A stretch of 64,000 bases of DNA from Oceanicella actignis (GCF_008124525.1 NZ_VNHJ01000004.1:186001-250000); one strand, 5' to 3'; positions 50,959-60,004 are shown, counted from the stretch's first letter. Made by a program: numbers and translations. Notes: generated by a model not told the origin, from the letters alone.

Positions 50959-51741
50959 ATGGATTACGCCGCCGTCGCCGCGACGCTGAACCGCCTGGCC
51001 GCCGAGGCCGGGCGGATCGTGATGCAGGTCTACGAAGGCCCCGAATTCGAGGTCGCGCTGAAGGCCGACGACAGCCCCGTCACCATCGCCGACGAGCGCG
51101 CCGACGCGCATATCCGCGCCGGGCTGCGCGACGCCTTTCCCGACATCCCCGTCGTCACCGAGGAGCTGACCGAGAGCCACGCGCTGAGCGCCGAGCGGTT
51201 CTTCATCGTCGATCCGCTCGACGGCACGAAGGAATTCGTCAAGCGCCGCGGCGAGTTCACCGTCAACATCGCCCTGGTCGAGAACGGCGCGCCCACGCGC
51301 GGCGTCGTCTACGCGCCGGCGCTCGACCGCATGTTCTACGTCGACGCCCAGGGCCGCGCCGTCGAGGCGCGCCCCGCGCAGGGCCTTGCGCGCGAGATCT
51401 CGGTCGCCGCGCCCGACAACGCGGCGCTGCGCGTGGTGGCGTCCAAGTCGCACCGCGACGCGGCCACCGACGAATACATCGCCCGCTACGCGGTGAAGGA
51501 TTTCGTCTCGGCGGGCTCGTCGCTGAAGTTCTGCCTGGTGGCGGCGGGCGAGGCCGACCTTTACCCGCGCCTCGGCCGCACCATGGAGTGGGACACCGCC
51601 GCCGGCCACGCCGTGGCCGCCGCCGCCGGCGCCAGGGTCGACCGGCTGGACGGAAGCGGCCCGCTCGCCTACGGCAAGCCGGGCTACGAGAACCCCTTCT
51701 TCATCTGCTACGCCCCGGGGGTGGAGGTGAAGCCGCTGTGA
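50959..51741 (+). CDS. cysQ: 3'(2'),5'-bisphosphate nucleotidase CysQ
   Basis: Removes the 3' phosphate from PAP, the by-product of sulfate activation, in the cytoplasm. The 260 residues belong to the lithium-sensitive phosphatase family. ALKADDSPVTIADERADAHI and PVVTEELTES provide metal ligands; FFIVDPLDGTKEFVKRRGEFTVNIAL has the D-P-L-D-G-T-K-E-F motif. VASKSHRDAATDEYI, SAGSSLKFCLVAAGEADLYPRLGRTMEWDTAAGHAV and YGKPGYENPFFICY complete the CysQ pattern. A GGAG lies upstream of the ATG. Its stop is shared with the GTG start of kdsB. Confidence 0.94.
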   Translation: MDYAAVAATLNRLAAEAGRIVMQVYEGPEFEVALKADDSPVTIADERADAHIRAGLRDAFPDIPVVTEELTESHALSAERFFIVDPLDGTKEFVKRRGEFTVNIALVENGAPTRGVVYAPALDRMFYVDAQGRAVEARPAQGLAREISVAAPDNAALRVVASKSHRDAATDEYIARYAVKDFVSAGSSLKFCLVAAGEADLYPRLGRTMEWDTAAGHAVAAAAGARVDRLDGSGPLAYGKPGYENPFFICYAPGVEVKPL

Positions 51742-52535
51742 CGCGCGTCTCGATCGTCATTCCCGCCCGCCACGCCTCGTCGCGCTTTCCGGGCAAGCCG
51801 CTGCAGCCGCTGCGCGGCGCCGGCGGCAAGGCCAAGCCGCTGATCCGCCGCAGCTGGGAGGCGGCGATGCAGGTGCGCGGCGCGACCGAGGTCGTCGTCG
51901 CCACCGACGACGCGCGCATCGCCGAGGCGGCGCGCGGCTTCGGGGCGCGCGTGGCCATGACCCCCGCCGACTGCCGCAACGGCACCGAGCGCTGCGCCGC
52001 CGCCCTCGGGCAGCTGGCCGCGCCCGACATCGTCGTCAACCTTCAGGGCGACGCGCCGCTGACCCCGCCCTGGTTCGTCGAGGCGCTGATCGCGGCCATG
52101 CTGCGCTCGGGCGCCGAGGCCGCCACCCCGGTGCTGCGCTGCGACGCGGCCGCCCATCGCAGCTTTCTCGAGGACCGCATGGCCGGGCGCGTGGGCGGCA
52201 CGACGGCGGTTTTCGACCGCGCGATGAACGCGCTCTACTTCTCCAAGGAGGTCATCCCCTGGACCGGGCGCAGCTTTGCGCCCGACGAGCGCATTCCCGT
52301 CTTTCATCATGTGGGCTGTTACGCCTACACTCCCGAGGCGCTGCGCCGATACGCCGCCTGGCCCGAGGGCGAGCTGGAAAGGTGCGAGGGGCTCGAGCAG
52401 CTTCGTTTTCTCGAGAACGGCGCGCGCATGCTGTGCGTCGAAGTCGAATCCCGCGGCCGCGTATTCTGGGAGCTGAACAACCCCGCGGACGTCGAGCGCG
52501 TCGAGCGCGCGCTGGCGCAAGCCGGGATCGAATGA
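51738..52535 (+). CDS. kdsB: 3-deoxy-manno-octulosonate cytidylyltransferase (CMP-Kdo synthetase)
   Basis: Activates Kdo with CTP for lipopolysaccharide or capsule. The 265 residues start with GTG (51738) inside the cysQ stop (GTGA); the ORF has no ATG near this point, and the N-terminal VSIVIPARHASSRFPGKPLQPL is the canonical start of the family. It continues with VVVATDDARIAEAARGFGARVAMTPADCRNGTERCAAAL, VVNLQGDAPLTPPWFVEALI, YFSKEVIPW and FHHVGCYAYTPEALRRYAAW. FLENGARMLCVEVE near the end is also typical. Confidence 0.94.
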   Translation: MTRVSIVIPARHASSRFPGKPLQPLRGAGGKAKPLIRRSWEAAMQVRGATEVVVATDDARIAEAARGFGARVAMTPADCRNGTERCAAALGQLAAPDIVVNLQGDAPLTPPWFVEALIAAMLRSGAEAATPVLRCDAAAHRSFLEDRMAGRVGGTTAVFDRAMNALYFSKEVIPWTGRSFAPDERIPVFHHVGCYAYTPEALRRYAAWPEGELERCEGLEQLRFLENGARMLCVEVESRGRVFWELNNPADVERVERALAQAGIE

Positions 52536-52596
52536 TTTCGCCCCGCGCCCGGCGCAGGGGGCCATGCGGCCGCGGCCGCGCAATTTGGAGCACGAG

Positions 52597-53493
52597 ATGC
52601 GCAAGCGAGTGACCAAGGCGATCTTTCCCGTCGCGGGACTGGGCACGCGATTTTTGCCGGCGACCAAGGCCATCCCCAAGGAGGTGCTGCCGCTGGTGGA
52701 CAAGCCGCTGATCCAGTATGCGATCGACGAGGCGCGCGCGGCCGGGATCGAGGAGTTCATCTTCGTCACCGCGCGCGGCAAGTCGGCGCTCGAGGATTAC
52801 TTCGACGCCGCCCCCGAGCTTGAGCGCACCCTTCGGCTGAAGAAGAAGTTCGACCTTCTGGCCGAGGTCGAGAAGTCGAACATGGACAGCGGCGCCATCG
52901 CCTATGTGCGCCAAACCGAGGCGCGCGGCCTTGGCCATGCGGTGTGGTGCGCGCGCCGCCTGATCGCCGACGAGCCCGTGGCCGTGCTGCTGCCCGACGA
53001 CGTGATCGACGCCCCCGGCGCGCCCTGCCTGCAGCAGATGGTCGAGGCGCATCGCGAGACCGGCGGCTGCATGGTCGCGGCGATGGAGGTCGAGGGCGCG
53101 GCCATCTCGGCCTATGGCGTTCTGGACGTCGAATCGCGCGACGGACGGCTGGCGCGGGTGCGCTCGATGGTCGAAAAGCCCGCGCCCGAGCGCGCGCCCT
53201 CGAACCTGGCGGTGATCGGCCGCTACATCCTGACGCCCTCGGTGCTCGACATCCTCAACGAACAGCGCGTGGGCGCGGGCGGCGAGATCCAGCTGACCGA
53301 CGCCATCGCCGCCGAGGCGCTGCGCGGCGGGCGGGTGCATGGCTTCATGTTCGAGGGGCGGCGCTACGATTGCGGCTCGAAGCTGGGCTTCCTGCAGGCC
53401 ACGGTCGCCTTCGGCCTGGCGCGCCCCGAATTCCGCGACGAGCTGACCGCCTTCCTGCGCGACGGCGTCGCGCGCGCCGACGCGGCCGAGTGA
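52597..53493 (+). CDS. galU: UTP-glucose-1-phosphate uridylyltransferase
   Basis: Makes UDP-glucose from glucose-1-phosphate and UTP. The 298 residues start MRKRVTKAIFPVAGLGTRFLPATKAIPKEVLPLVDKPLIQYAIDEA, the GalU nucleotide-binding signature. FVTARGKSALEDYFD, YVRQTEARGLGHAVWCARRLIADEPVAVLLPDDVID and VEKPAPERAPSNLAVIGRYILTPSVLDIL follow. TTGGAGCACGAG precedes the ATG at 52597; an ATG 11 codons upstream has no ribosome site. Its product feeds galE next door and the sugar-nucleotide pathway. Confidence 0.96.
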   Translation: MRKRVTKAIFPVAGLGTRFLPATKAIPKEVLPLVDKPLIQYAIDEARAAGIEEFIFVTARGKSALEDYFDAAPELERTLRLKKKFDLLAEVEKSNMDSGAIAYVRQTEARGLGHAVWCARRLIADEPVAVLLPDDVIDAPGAPCLQQMVEAHRETGGCMVAAMEVEGAAISAYGVLDVESRDGRLARVRSMVEKPAPERAPSNLAVIGRYILTPSVLDILNEQRVGAGGEIQLTDAIAAEALRGGRVHGFMFEGRRYDCGSKLGFLQATVAFGLARPEFRDELTAFLRDGVARADAAE

Positions 53494-53497
53494 CGCC

Positions 53498-54481
53498 ATG
53501 GCGCGGATCCTGGTGACGGGCGGCGCCGGCTATATCGGCGCGCATGCCTGCAAGGCCCTGCGCGCGGCCGGCCACGAGCCGGTGGCGCTGGACGATCTGC
53601 GCACGGGCTGGCGCGAGGCGGTGCGCTTCGGCCCGCTGATCGAGGCGGATCTGAACGATCTCGACGCCACCCGCGCGGCGCTGGCGCAGGCGCGGCCGGA
53701 CGCGGTCATGCACTTCGCCGCGCTCTCGAATGTGGGCGAATCCGTGCGCAGCCCGGGTCTTTACTGGCGCAACAACGTTGGCGGCTCGCTCAACCTGCTC
53801 GAAGCGATGGTCGAGACGGGCGTGCGCGCGATCGTCTTCTCCTCGACCGCGGCCACCTATGGCGAGCCGGATGTGGAGCTGATCGACGAGGACCAGCCCC
53901 AGCGCCCCATCAACCCCTACGGCGCGTCCAAGCTGGCGGTCGAGCGGATGCTGGACGATTTCGAGGCCGCCCACGGGCTGCGCACGGCGGCGCTGCGCTA
54001 TTTCAACGTGGCCGGCGCCGATCCCGAGGCCGAGATCGGCGAACGCCATCAGCCCGAGACCCATCTGATCCCGCTGGTGCTGGACGCGGCCGCCGGCGCG
54101 CGCGAGGCGCTGTCGATCTTCGGGCGCGACTACGACACGCCCGACGGCACCTGCGTGCGCGACTATGTGCATGTGTGGGACCTGATCGAGGCGCATCTGC
54201 TGGCGCTCGAGCGGCTGATGGGCGGCGCGCGGGGCATCCGGCTCAATCTGGGCGTCGGGCGCGGCCACTCGGTGCGCGAGGTGATCGAGGCCGCCGAGCG
54301 CGTGCTGGGCCGCCGCGTGCCGGTGCGCGACGCGCCGCGCCGGCCGGGCGATCCGTCGCGGCTGGTGTGCGACGGATCGCGCGCGCGCGCCGAGCTGGGC
54401 TGGGAGCCGCGCCTGTCCACGCTCGAGCGCATGATCGCCGACGCCTGGCGCTGGCGCTGCTCGGGGGGCTTCGGCCCTTGA
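53498..54481 (+). CDS. galE: UDP-glucose 4-epimerase
   Basis: Interconverts UDP-glucose and UDP-galactose with bound NAD+. The 327 residues have [20 protein letters not shown] (NAD loop), [59 protein letters not shown] with the catalytic Y-xxx-K, and [57 protein letters not shown] is GalE-specific. Only 4 nt separate it from galU, so the two are one operon. Confidence 0.94.
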   Translation: MARILVTGGAGYIGAHACKALRAAGHEPVALDDLRTGWREAVRFGPLIEADLNDLDATRAALAQARPDAVMHFAALSNVGESVRSPGLYWRNNVGGSLNLLEAMVETGVRAIVFSSTAATYGEPDVELIDEDQPQRPINPYGASKLAVERMLDDFEAAHGLRTAALRYFNVAGADPEAEIGERHQPETHLIPLVLDAAAGAREALSIFGRDYDTPDGTCVRDYVHVWDLIEAHLLALERLMGGARGIRLNLGVGRGHSVREVIEAAERVLGRRVPVRDAPRRPGDPSRLVCDGSRARAELGWEPRLSTLERMIADAWRWRCSGGFGP

Positions 54482-54560
54482 CCGCCGGGCCTTCGTCCGC
54501 GGGGGCGGCGGCGCGCCGCCGCGCGCGACACGCGAACGCATTCACGCTGATGGGGACGAC

Positions 54561-55421
54561 ATGACCGCAGGGACAGGCGCAGAACAAAGGGTGGTGCAGG
54601 TCGCGAATGTGCGCATCGGCAACGCGCTGCCCTTGGCGGTGCTGGCCGGGCCGTGCCAGCTCGAATCTCTCGACCACGCGCTGATGATCGCCGAGCGCAT
54701 GGCCCGCATCTGCGACGATGCGGGGCTGGGCTACGTGTTCAAGGCCAGCTTCGACAAGGCCAACCGCACCTCGCTTTCGGGCAGGCGCGGCGTGGGGATG
54801 GAGGCCGGGCTCGAGATCCTGGCCGCGGTGCGCGCGCGCATCGGCTGCCCGGTGGTGACCGACGTGCACCTGCCCGACCAGTGCGCGCCCGCGGCCGAGG
54901 CGGTGGACATGCTACAGATCCCCGCCTTCCTGTGCCGCCAGACCGACCTTCTGATCGCGGCCGGGCGCACGGGCCGCGCCGTCAACGTCAAGAAGGGCCA
55001 GTTCCTGGCGCCGTGGGACATGCCCAACGTGGCCGCCAAGATCGCCGCCACCGGCAACGAGAACATCCTGCTGTGCGAGCGCGGCACCTCGTTCGGCTAC
55101 AACACCCTCGTCACCGACATGCGCGCCCTGCCCCAGATGGCGGCGACGGGCTATCCGGTGGTGTTCGACGCCACCCATTCGGTGCAGCAGCCCGGCGGGC
55201 TGGGCGGCGCTTCGGGCGGGCAGCGCGAGTTCGCGCCCGTGCTGGCGCGCGCGGCCGTCGCCGTCGGCGTCGCGGCGGTGTTCGTCGAAACGCACGAGAA
55301 CCCCGACGCCGCGCCCTCGGACGGGCCGAACATGATCCCGCTCGCGCGCATGCCCGAGCTGATCGCCGACCTCGCGGCCTTCGACCGCATGGCCAAGGAG
55401 CGGCCGATCCCGCGCCCCTGA
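54561..55421 (+). CDS. kdsA: 3-deoxy-8-phosphooctulonate synthase (Kdo8P synthase)
   Basis: Condenses arabinose-5-phosphate with phosphoenolpyruvate to make Kdo-8-phosphate. The 286 residues contain [74 protein letters not shown] and [53 protein letters not shown] and [20 protein letters not shown] complete it. [11 protein letters not shown] and ETHENPD are the metal and substrate motifs. The GPCQ segment near the start, with Cys, belongs to the metal-dependent class. It supplies the sugar used by kdsB. Confidence 0.96.
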   Translation: MTAGTGAEQRVVQVANVRIGNALPLAVLAGPCQLESLDHALMIAERMARICDDAGLGYVFKASFDKANRTSLSGRRGVGMEAGLEILAAVRARIGCPVVTDVHLPDQCAPAAEAVDMLQIPAFLCRQTDLLIAAGRTGRAVNVKKGQFLAPWDMPNVAAKIAATGNENILLCERGTSFGYNTLVTDMRALPQMAATGYPVVFDATHSVQQPGGLGGASGGQREFAPVLARAAVAVGVAAVFVETHENPDAAPSDGPNMIPLARMPELIADLAAFDRMAKERPIPRP

Positions 55422-55464
55422 ACCCCGTCCCTCGATCCCGCCGCCCATTCGCGCAGGAGCCGCC

Positions 55465-56973
55465 ATGACCGACTCATCCCCTCGTCCCCGCCCCGAGGTC
55501 GCGCGCAACACCTGGGACGAGCTGCGCGAGCCCATGATCGACCCCGCCGGGTTTCGGGAATACGACGTGCGCTGGCGCTATCCCGACCAGATCAACCTGC
55601 CGGGGCTGCAGCTGCTGGGGCTGGGAATCGGCACGCAGATGCACGAAGCGGGCCTGGCGCCGCGCATCGTCGTCGCCAACGATTACCGCAGCTACTCGCT
55701 GGCGGTGAAGCAGGCGCTCAGCATCGGGCTGATGCAGGCGGGGGTCGAGGTGCTGGACATCGGCCCCGCCGTCACGCCCATGGCCTATTTCGCCCAGTTC
55801 CACCTGGACGCGCCCGCCGTGGCCATGGTCACGGCCAGCCACAACCCCAACGGCTGGACCGGGGTCAAGATGGGCTTCGACCGCCCCCTGACCCACGGGC
55901 CCGAAGAGATGGCGCGCCTGCGGCGGATCGTTCTCGAGGGTCAGGGCGTCGAGCGGCCGGGCGGGCGGCTGACGCGGGTCGACGGGCTGCGCGAGGCGTA
56001 TCTGGACGATCTGACCGCCGACCTGCGCCTGACGCGGCCGCTCAAGGTGGTGTGCGCCTGCGGCAACGGCACGGCCTCGGCCTTCGCGCCCGAGGCGCTG
56101 CGGCGCATCGGCGCGCAGGTGATCGAGCGCCACTGCACGCTCGACTACGACTTTCCCAACTACAACCCCAACCCCGAGGCGCTCGAAATGCTGCGCGACA
56201 TGGCCGCCGCCGTGCGCGAAAGCGGCGCCGATCTGGCGCTGGGCTTCGACGGCGACGGCGACCGCTGCGGCGTGGTCGACGACGAGGGCGAAGAGATCTT
56301 CGCCGACAAGGTGGGCGTGCTGCTGGCGCGCGAATTCGCCCGCGCGCATCCGGGCGCGGTGTTCGTGGCGGACGTGAAGTCGACGGGCCTTTTCGTCTCG
56401 GATCCCGAGCTGCGCGAGCTGGGCGCGCGCGCCGAGTATTGGAAGACCGGCCACAGCCACATGAAGCGCCGCGTGCGCGAGCTGGGCGCGCTGGCGGGGT
56501 TCGAGAAATCGGGCCACTACTTCATCGCCGACCCCATCGGCCGCGGCTATGACTGCGGCCTGCGCGCGGCGATCGAGATCTGCCGCATGCTCGACCGTCG
56601 CCCCGACGCGTCGATGTCCGATCTGCGCCGCTCGCTGCCGCGCACCTGGAGCACGCCGACCATGTCGCCCTTCTGCCCGGACGAGGTCAAATACGACGTG
56701 GTCGCGCGCGTGCGCGCGAGGCTCGAGGCCCTGGCCGCGTCGGGCGGCGCGCTGGGCGGGCGGCGCATCGCCGACATCGTGTCGGTGAACGGCGCGCGGG
56801 CCATGCTCGAGAACGGCGCCTGGGCGCTGGTGCGGGCCTCGTCGAACACGCCGAACCTGGTGGTGGTGTGCGAAAGCCCCGACAGCGAGGACGAGATGCG
56901 CGCGATCTTCGCCGATCTGGACGCGATCCTGGCCGAGCAGCCCGAGATCGGCGACTACGACCAGAAGATCTGA
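55465..56973 (+). CDS. Phosphomannomutase/phosphoglucomutase
   Basis: Moves phosphate between C6 and C1 of mannose or glucose, feeding GDP-mannose or UDP-glucose synthesis. The 502 residues show FREYDVRWRYPDQINLPGLQ, the phosphoserine loop MVTASHNPNGWTGVKM, the metal site LGFDGDGDRCGVVDDEGEEI and the sugar-binding GFEKSGHYFIADPIGRGYD. YDVVARVRARLEAL precedes DIVSVNGARAMLENGAWALVRASSNTPNLVVVCE, the C-terminal phosphate-binding R-x-S-N-T-x-P motif. It is of the AlgC/ManB type. The gene lies 43 nt after kdsA and adjoins an SDR. Confidence 0.93.
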   Translation: MTDSSPRPRPEVARNTWDELREPMIDPAGFREYDVRWRYPDQINLPGLQLLGLGIGTQMHEAGLAPRIVVANDYRSYSLAVKQALSIGLMQAGVEVLDIGPAVTPMAYFAQFHLDAPAVAMVTASHNPNGWTGVKMGFDRPLTHGPEEMARLRRIVLEGQGVERPGGRLTRVDGLREAYLDDLTADLRLTRPLKVVCACGNGTASAFAPEALRRIGAQVIERHCTLDYDFPNYNPNPEALEMLRDMAAAVRESGADLALGFDGDGDRCGVVDDEGEEIFADKVGVLLAREFARAHPGAVFVADVKSTGLFVSDPELRELGARAEYWKTGHSHMKRRVRELGALAGFEKSGHYFIADPIGRGYDCGLRAAIEICRMLDRRPDASMSDLRRSLPRTWSTPTMSPFCPDEVKYDVVARVRARLEALAASGGALGGRRIADIVSVNGARAMLENGAWALVRASSNTPNLVVVCESPDSEDEMRAIFADLDAILAEQPEIGDYDQKI

Positions 56974-57008
56974 GCGCCGCCGCCGGCGCGCATTGCGGAG
57001 GAAACGAC

Positions 57009-57701
57009 ATGGCGCTGATGGTGATCGCCGGCGCAAGCCGCGGGATCGGGCTTGAGCTGGCGCGGCAGGCCGCCGCGCGCGGCGACGAGGTGCTGGCCTG
57101 CGCGCGCCGCCCCGACGCGGCGCCCGCGCTTGCGGCGCTGTGCGAGCGGTCGGGGGGGCGGGTGCGCGCGGCGGCGCTGGACGTGACGGACCCCGATTCG
57201 TGCGATCGCGCGGCGCGCGAGCTGGGCGCGCGTCAGGCGGATCTTCTGGTGTGCAATGCGGGCGTGTTCATCGGGCGCGGCGGGCTGGACGATCCGGCGC
57301 TCGACGCCCGGGCCTGGCGCGAGACGCTGATGACCAACGTCGCCGGGCCCTTCTTCGTCGTGCGGGCCTTTCGCGCGCGCATGCGCCGCCCCGGCGGGAA
57401 GATCGCGGTGATCGGCTCGCGCATGGGCTCGAGCGCGGCGGCGTCGGGCGACGCCTACGCCTATCGCGCGTCGAAGGCGGCGGCGGCGAACCTGGCGCTG
57501 AACCTGTCGCGCGAGCTGGCGCCCGAGGGGCTGGCCGTGGGCGTGTGGCATCCCGGCTGGGTGGCGACCGAGATGGGCGGCCCGCGCGCGGCGCTGACGC
57601 CCGAGCGCAGCGCGCGCGATCTGCTGGCGCGCTTCGACGCGCTGACCCTGGCGCGCACCGGCCTGTTCGAGGATCACGAAGGGCGGCCTATTCCGTTCTG
57701 A
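57009..57701 (+). CDS. Short-chain dehydrogenase/reductase
   Basis: NAD(P)-dependent oxidoreductase of 230 residues. MVIAGASRGIGLELARQAAA holds the GxxxGxG loop, VLACARRPDAAP suggests NADPH, ALDVTDPDSCDRAARELG follows and NAGVFIGRG is the N-A-G motif. VIGSRMGSSAAASGDAYAYRASKAAAANL carries the active-site Ser and Y-xxx-K. VGVWHPGWVATEMGG is the usual substrate-loop start. GGAGGAAACGAC precedes the ATG. It is at the end of the envelope sugar operon but has no clear link to it; members of this subtype occur in many roles. The substrate is unknown. Confidence 0.9.
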   Translation: MALMVIAGASRGIGLELARQAAARGDEVLACARRPDAAPALAALCERSGGRVRAAALDVTDPDSCDRAARELGARQADLLVCNAGVFIGRGGLDDPALDARAWRETLMTNVAGPFFVVRAFRARMRRPGGKIAVIGSRMGSSAAASGDAYAYRASKAAAANLALNLSRELAPEGLAVGVWHPGWVATEMGGPRAALTPERSARDLLARFDALTLARTGLFEDHEGRPIPF

Positions 57702-57769
57702 GGGGCCATGGGGGATATGCGTGCGGGGCGTTTGCGGGGCGGGGCGCAGCGCCCGCCTCGGCGCCCGGC

Positions 57770-58384
57770 TCAGGCGTGGCCGCCCTCGCTGGACAGCAGG
57801 GCCGGGTCGACGCCGATGCGCCGCATGGCCGCTTCCCATTTGCGCGCGTCGTCGGGATCGAAGATGAGGTCGTGATCGGCCGGGCATTCCAGCCACCCGT
57901 TCTGCGCCAGCTCGGCCTCGAGCTGCCCCGGCCCCCAGCCCGCATAGCCCAGCGCCAGCAGCGCCTCGCGCGGGCCGCCGCCATTGGCCAGGCTTTCCAG
58001 GATCTCGACGCTGGCGGTCAGGCAAAGCCCGCCCGACAGCTCGCGCGTGCCCTCGGGCAGGCGCATGTCGTCGCTGTGCAGCACGAAGCCGCGGCCCATC
58101 TCGACCGGACCGCCGAAATGCACCTTCAGATCGCGCGTGCGCGGCCCCGGCGCGATGCGCAGCTGCTTGAGCAGCGAGGCGAACTTCAGATCCGGCGCGG
58201 GCTTGTTGACGATCAGGCCCATGGCGCCGTCCTCGTTATGCGCGCACATGTAGATGACCGCGTGCGAAAAGCGCGGATCGGCCAGGCCGGGCATGGCCAG
58301 AAGCATCCGGCCCTCCAGACTGTCGGCGTCCGAGCGGGCCGTGGCGCTTGCGGGCGCGGCGGGATCATGCGGGTTCGTGTTCAT
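57770..58384 (-). CDS. YqgE/AlgH family protein (DUF179)
   Basis: Protein of 204 residues with no assigned activity; homologues are linked to regulation or quality control. Key segments are LEGRMLLAMPGLADPRFSHAVIYMCAHNEDGAMGLIVNKP, HFGGPVEMGRGFVLHSDD and GLCLTASVEILESLANGGGP. REALLALGYAGWGPGQLEAELAQNGWLECPAD, the A-G-W-x-x-G-Q-L-E-x-E motif, is diagnostic. The start at 58384 follows AAGGG; a longer frame to 58420 is possible. It is convergent with the SDR gene, 68 nt away. Confidence 0.92.
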   Translation of the reverse strand: MNTNPHDPAAPASATARSDADSLEGRMLLAMPGLADPRFSHAVIYMCAHNEDGAMGLIVNKPAPDLKFASLLKQLRIAPGPRTRDLKVHFGGPVEMGRGFVLHSDDMRLPEGTRELSGGLCLTASVEILESLANGGGPREALLALGYAGWGPGQLEAELAQNGWLECPADHDLIFDPDDARKWEAAMRRIGVDPALLSSEGGHA

Positions 58385-58824
58385 GCCCTTGATGATGGGG
58401 TCGCGCACGCCCGCAATCAATGGTCAACGCTTGTGCGCGCGAAAATTGCCGCCCCATGCGCCCATCCCGAACGCCCGTGCGGCGCGCCTGCGCGCCCGCT
58501 CCCCGGACCGACGGCCAGGGCGGCGCGGCTTCGCGCCGGCTTCGGGCGCCGCGCCTGAGCACCCGCAAGGCTTGGGCTCGACGCTCCCGCGCCGGCCGCC
58601 CATGGGCGCAGCCGCGGCGCCTGTCGCGGCCCCTGTCGGGGCGCGCCCGCTCGGGCGGCAACCGCTCGCCGCCCCGCGGTCGCGGCCGACGCGGGAACGG
58701 CGCCGCCTGCCCGCGCGCCGTCGGCCGCCTCACGGCCCCTGCGGCCGCTGCCCGTCCCGAAGGCGCCCCCTTGGGCGGGCGGCGCAAGATCGCCCCGGCG
58801 CGCGCTAGCCGACCGCCCCGCGCA
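58385..58824. other. GC-rich divergent region before the DsbD-type gene
   Basis: This is most of the 533-base gap between YqgE (minus) and the DsbD-type gene (plus). It contains short GC inverted repeats such as GCCCG-CT-CGGGC but no gene or clear promoter. The next 36 bases are a 12-bp repeat. Confidence 0.4.
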
Positions 58825-58860
58825 CCGCCCCGCTCGCCGCCCCGCTCACTGCCCCGCTCA
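58825..58860. repeat. 12-bp tandem repeat upstream of the DsbD-type gene
   Basis: Three exact steps of 12 bases: CCGCCCCGCTCG (58825-58836), CCGCCCCGCTCA (58837-58848) and CTGCCCCGCTCA (58849-58860), with a weaker copy before them. Confidence 0.75.
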
Positions 58861-58917
58861 CTTCATTGTGCGCGCGGCGCCCTCGCGATCGGCGGCGCGG
58901 CGCGCTATCTCTGTCGC

Positions 58918-59805
58918 ATGAGAACGCGACGTCCGCCCCGCTCCGCCCCAGGATCCGCCCCTTGGCCCATGGCCCGCGCCGCGCGCCTCGCGCTCGGGCT
59001 GGCCGTCGCCGCGATGGCCGCCGCCGCGCCGCCGCCCCCCGCCGCCCGCGCCGAGCAGGGCGCGCCCGCGACGCTGCGCCTTGTGCCCGCGGGGCGCACG
59101 GCCGACGGCCGACCCATGGCGGCGCTGCTGATGGACCTGGCCGATGGGTGGAAGACCTACTGGCGCGCGCCGGGCGAGGCGGGCGTGCCGCCGCGCATCG
59201 ACTGGAGCGGGTCCGAGAACCTGGCCCGCGCCGAGGCCCTGTGGCCGCGGCCCGACGCGTTCGAGAGCTTCGGCATGCTCACGCTGGGCTACAAGCACGC
59301 GATGACCCTGCCCCTGGCGCTGGCGCCCGAGCGCGCGGACCACCCCATGCGGCTGCGCATGCGGATCGATTACGGCGTGTGCTCGGATATCTGCATGCCC
59401 GGCAGCGCCGAGCTGTCGCTCGAGCTGCCCGCGGGCGGCGCGCCGGCCCCCGAGGCCGTGGCCGCGCGGTTGTCGGCGGCGCTGGCCGACGGGCCGCAGG
59501 ACGCCGCGCGCGCGGGCGTCGCCATGGCGCGCTGCGCCCTCGAGGGCGCGGGCGGCGAGCGGCGCCTGACCGCGCTGCTGCGCCTGCCCGCCGCGATGCG
59601 CGCGCATGCGCCGGCCGTGGTCGTCGAGGGCCCCGAAGGCGTGTGGTTCGACCCGCCGCGCGTCAGCCCCGCCGCCGAGGGAATCGAGATCGCCGCCGAC
59701 GCCTGGCTGGACGATCCGGCGCTGTGGGTGGCGCGCTCGGCGGTGCGGGTGACGGTGCTGGCGGGCTCGGGCTTTTTCGAGCTGACGGGCTGCCCGGCGA
59801 GCTGA
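58918..59805 (+). CDS. Secreted DsbD alpha-domain-like protein without transmembrane part
   Basis: Protein of 295 residues. Residues 17-46 are a signal region (MARAARLALGLAVAAMAAAA, ending PAARAEQ). The mature protein resembles the N-terminal thiol-disulfide interchange domain of DsbD: ALLMDLADGWKTYWRAPGEAGVPPRIDW, then LWPRPDAFESFGMLTLGYKHAMTLPL. RIDYGVCSDICMPGSAELSL carries the redox pair C-x-x-x-C. DsbD normally continues into a membrane domain and a thioredoxin domain; both are missing here and no partner gene lies nearby. The start at 58918 was chosen over the ATG at 58969, which would also give a signal peptide. Confidence 0.82.
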   Translation: MRTRRPPRSAPGSAPWPMARAARLALGLAVAAMAAAAPPPPAARAEQGAPATLRLVPAGRTADGRPMAALLMDLADGWKTYWRAPGEAGVPPRIDWSGSENLARAEALWPRPDAFESFGMLTLGYKHAMTLPLALAPERADHPMRLRMRIDYGVCSDICMPGSAELSLELPAGGAPAPEAVAARLSAALADGPQDAARAGVAMARCALEGAGGERRLTALLRLPAAMRAHAPAVVVEGPEGVWFDPPRVSPAAEGIEIAADAWLDDPALWVARSAVRVTVLAGSGFFELTGCPAS

Positions 59806-59848
59806 GCGGCGGACCAGGACCGGGACCGAACCGCGCGCCTGCCCCGCC

Positions 59849-59867
59849 GCGGCAACAAAATTGCCGC
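59849..59867 (+). terminator. Weak hairpin after the DsbD-type gene
   Basis: GCGGCAA (59849-59855) pairs with TTGCCGC (59861-59867) around CAAAA. No T run follows, so it may not terminate by itself. Confidence 0.35.
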
Positions 59868-59887
59868 ACCCGGTGATTTGGTGACGC

Positions 59888-59903
59888 AATATTGCGCAAT
59901 ATT
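59888..59903. promoter_or_regulatory. 16-bp palindromic operator next to the phaJ promoter
   Basis: AATATTGCGCAATATT is a perfect palindrome with TTGCGCAA at its centre. It is conspicuous in this GC-rich region and ends 1 nt before the phaJ -35 box, a position suited to a repressor or activator dimer. PhaR-type control of polyhydroxyalkanoate genes is one possibility, unproven. Confidence 0.65.
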
Positions 59904-59904
59904 C

Positions 59905-59933
59905 TTGCAAACGCGGCCGCCCCGCGCTATCCC
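59905..59933 (+). promoter_or_regulatory. Promoter of phaJ
   Basis: TTGCAA (59905-59910), a 17-nt spacer and TATCCC (59928-59933), about 70 nt before the ATG. The 16-bp palindrome lies directly upstream. Confidence 0.55.
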
Positions 59934-60004
59934 TTGTGCATCGCAGCATTCCAACGCGGCGCCTCGCCGCCCAAGGGCCGCCACCCATGTCAGGAGAGAC
60001 CGAC

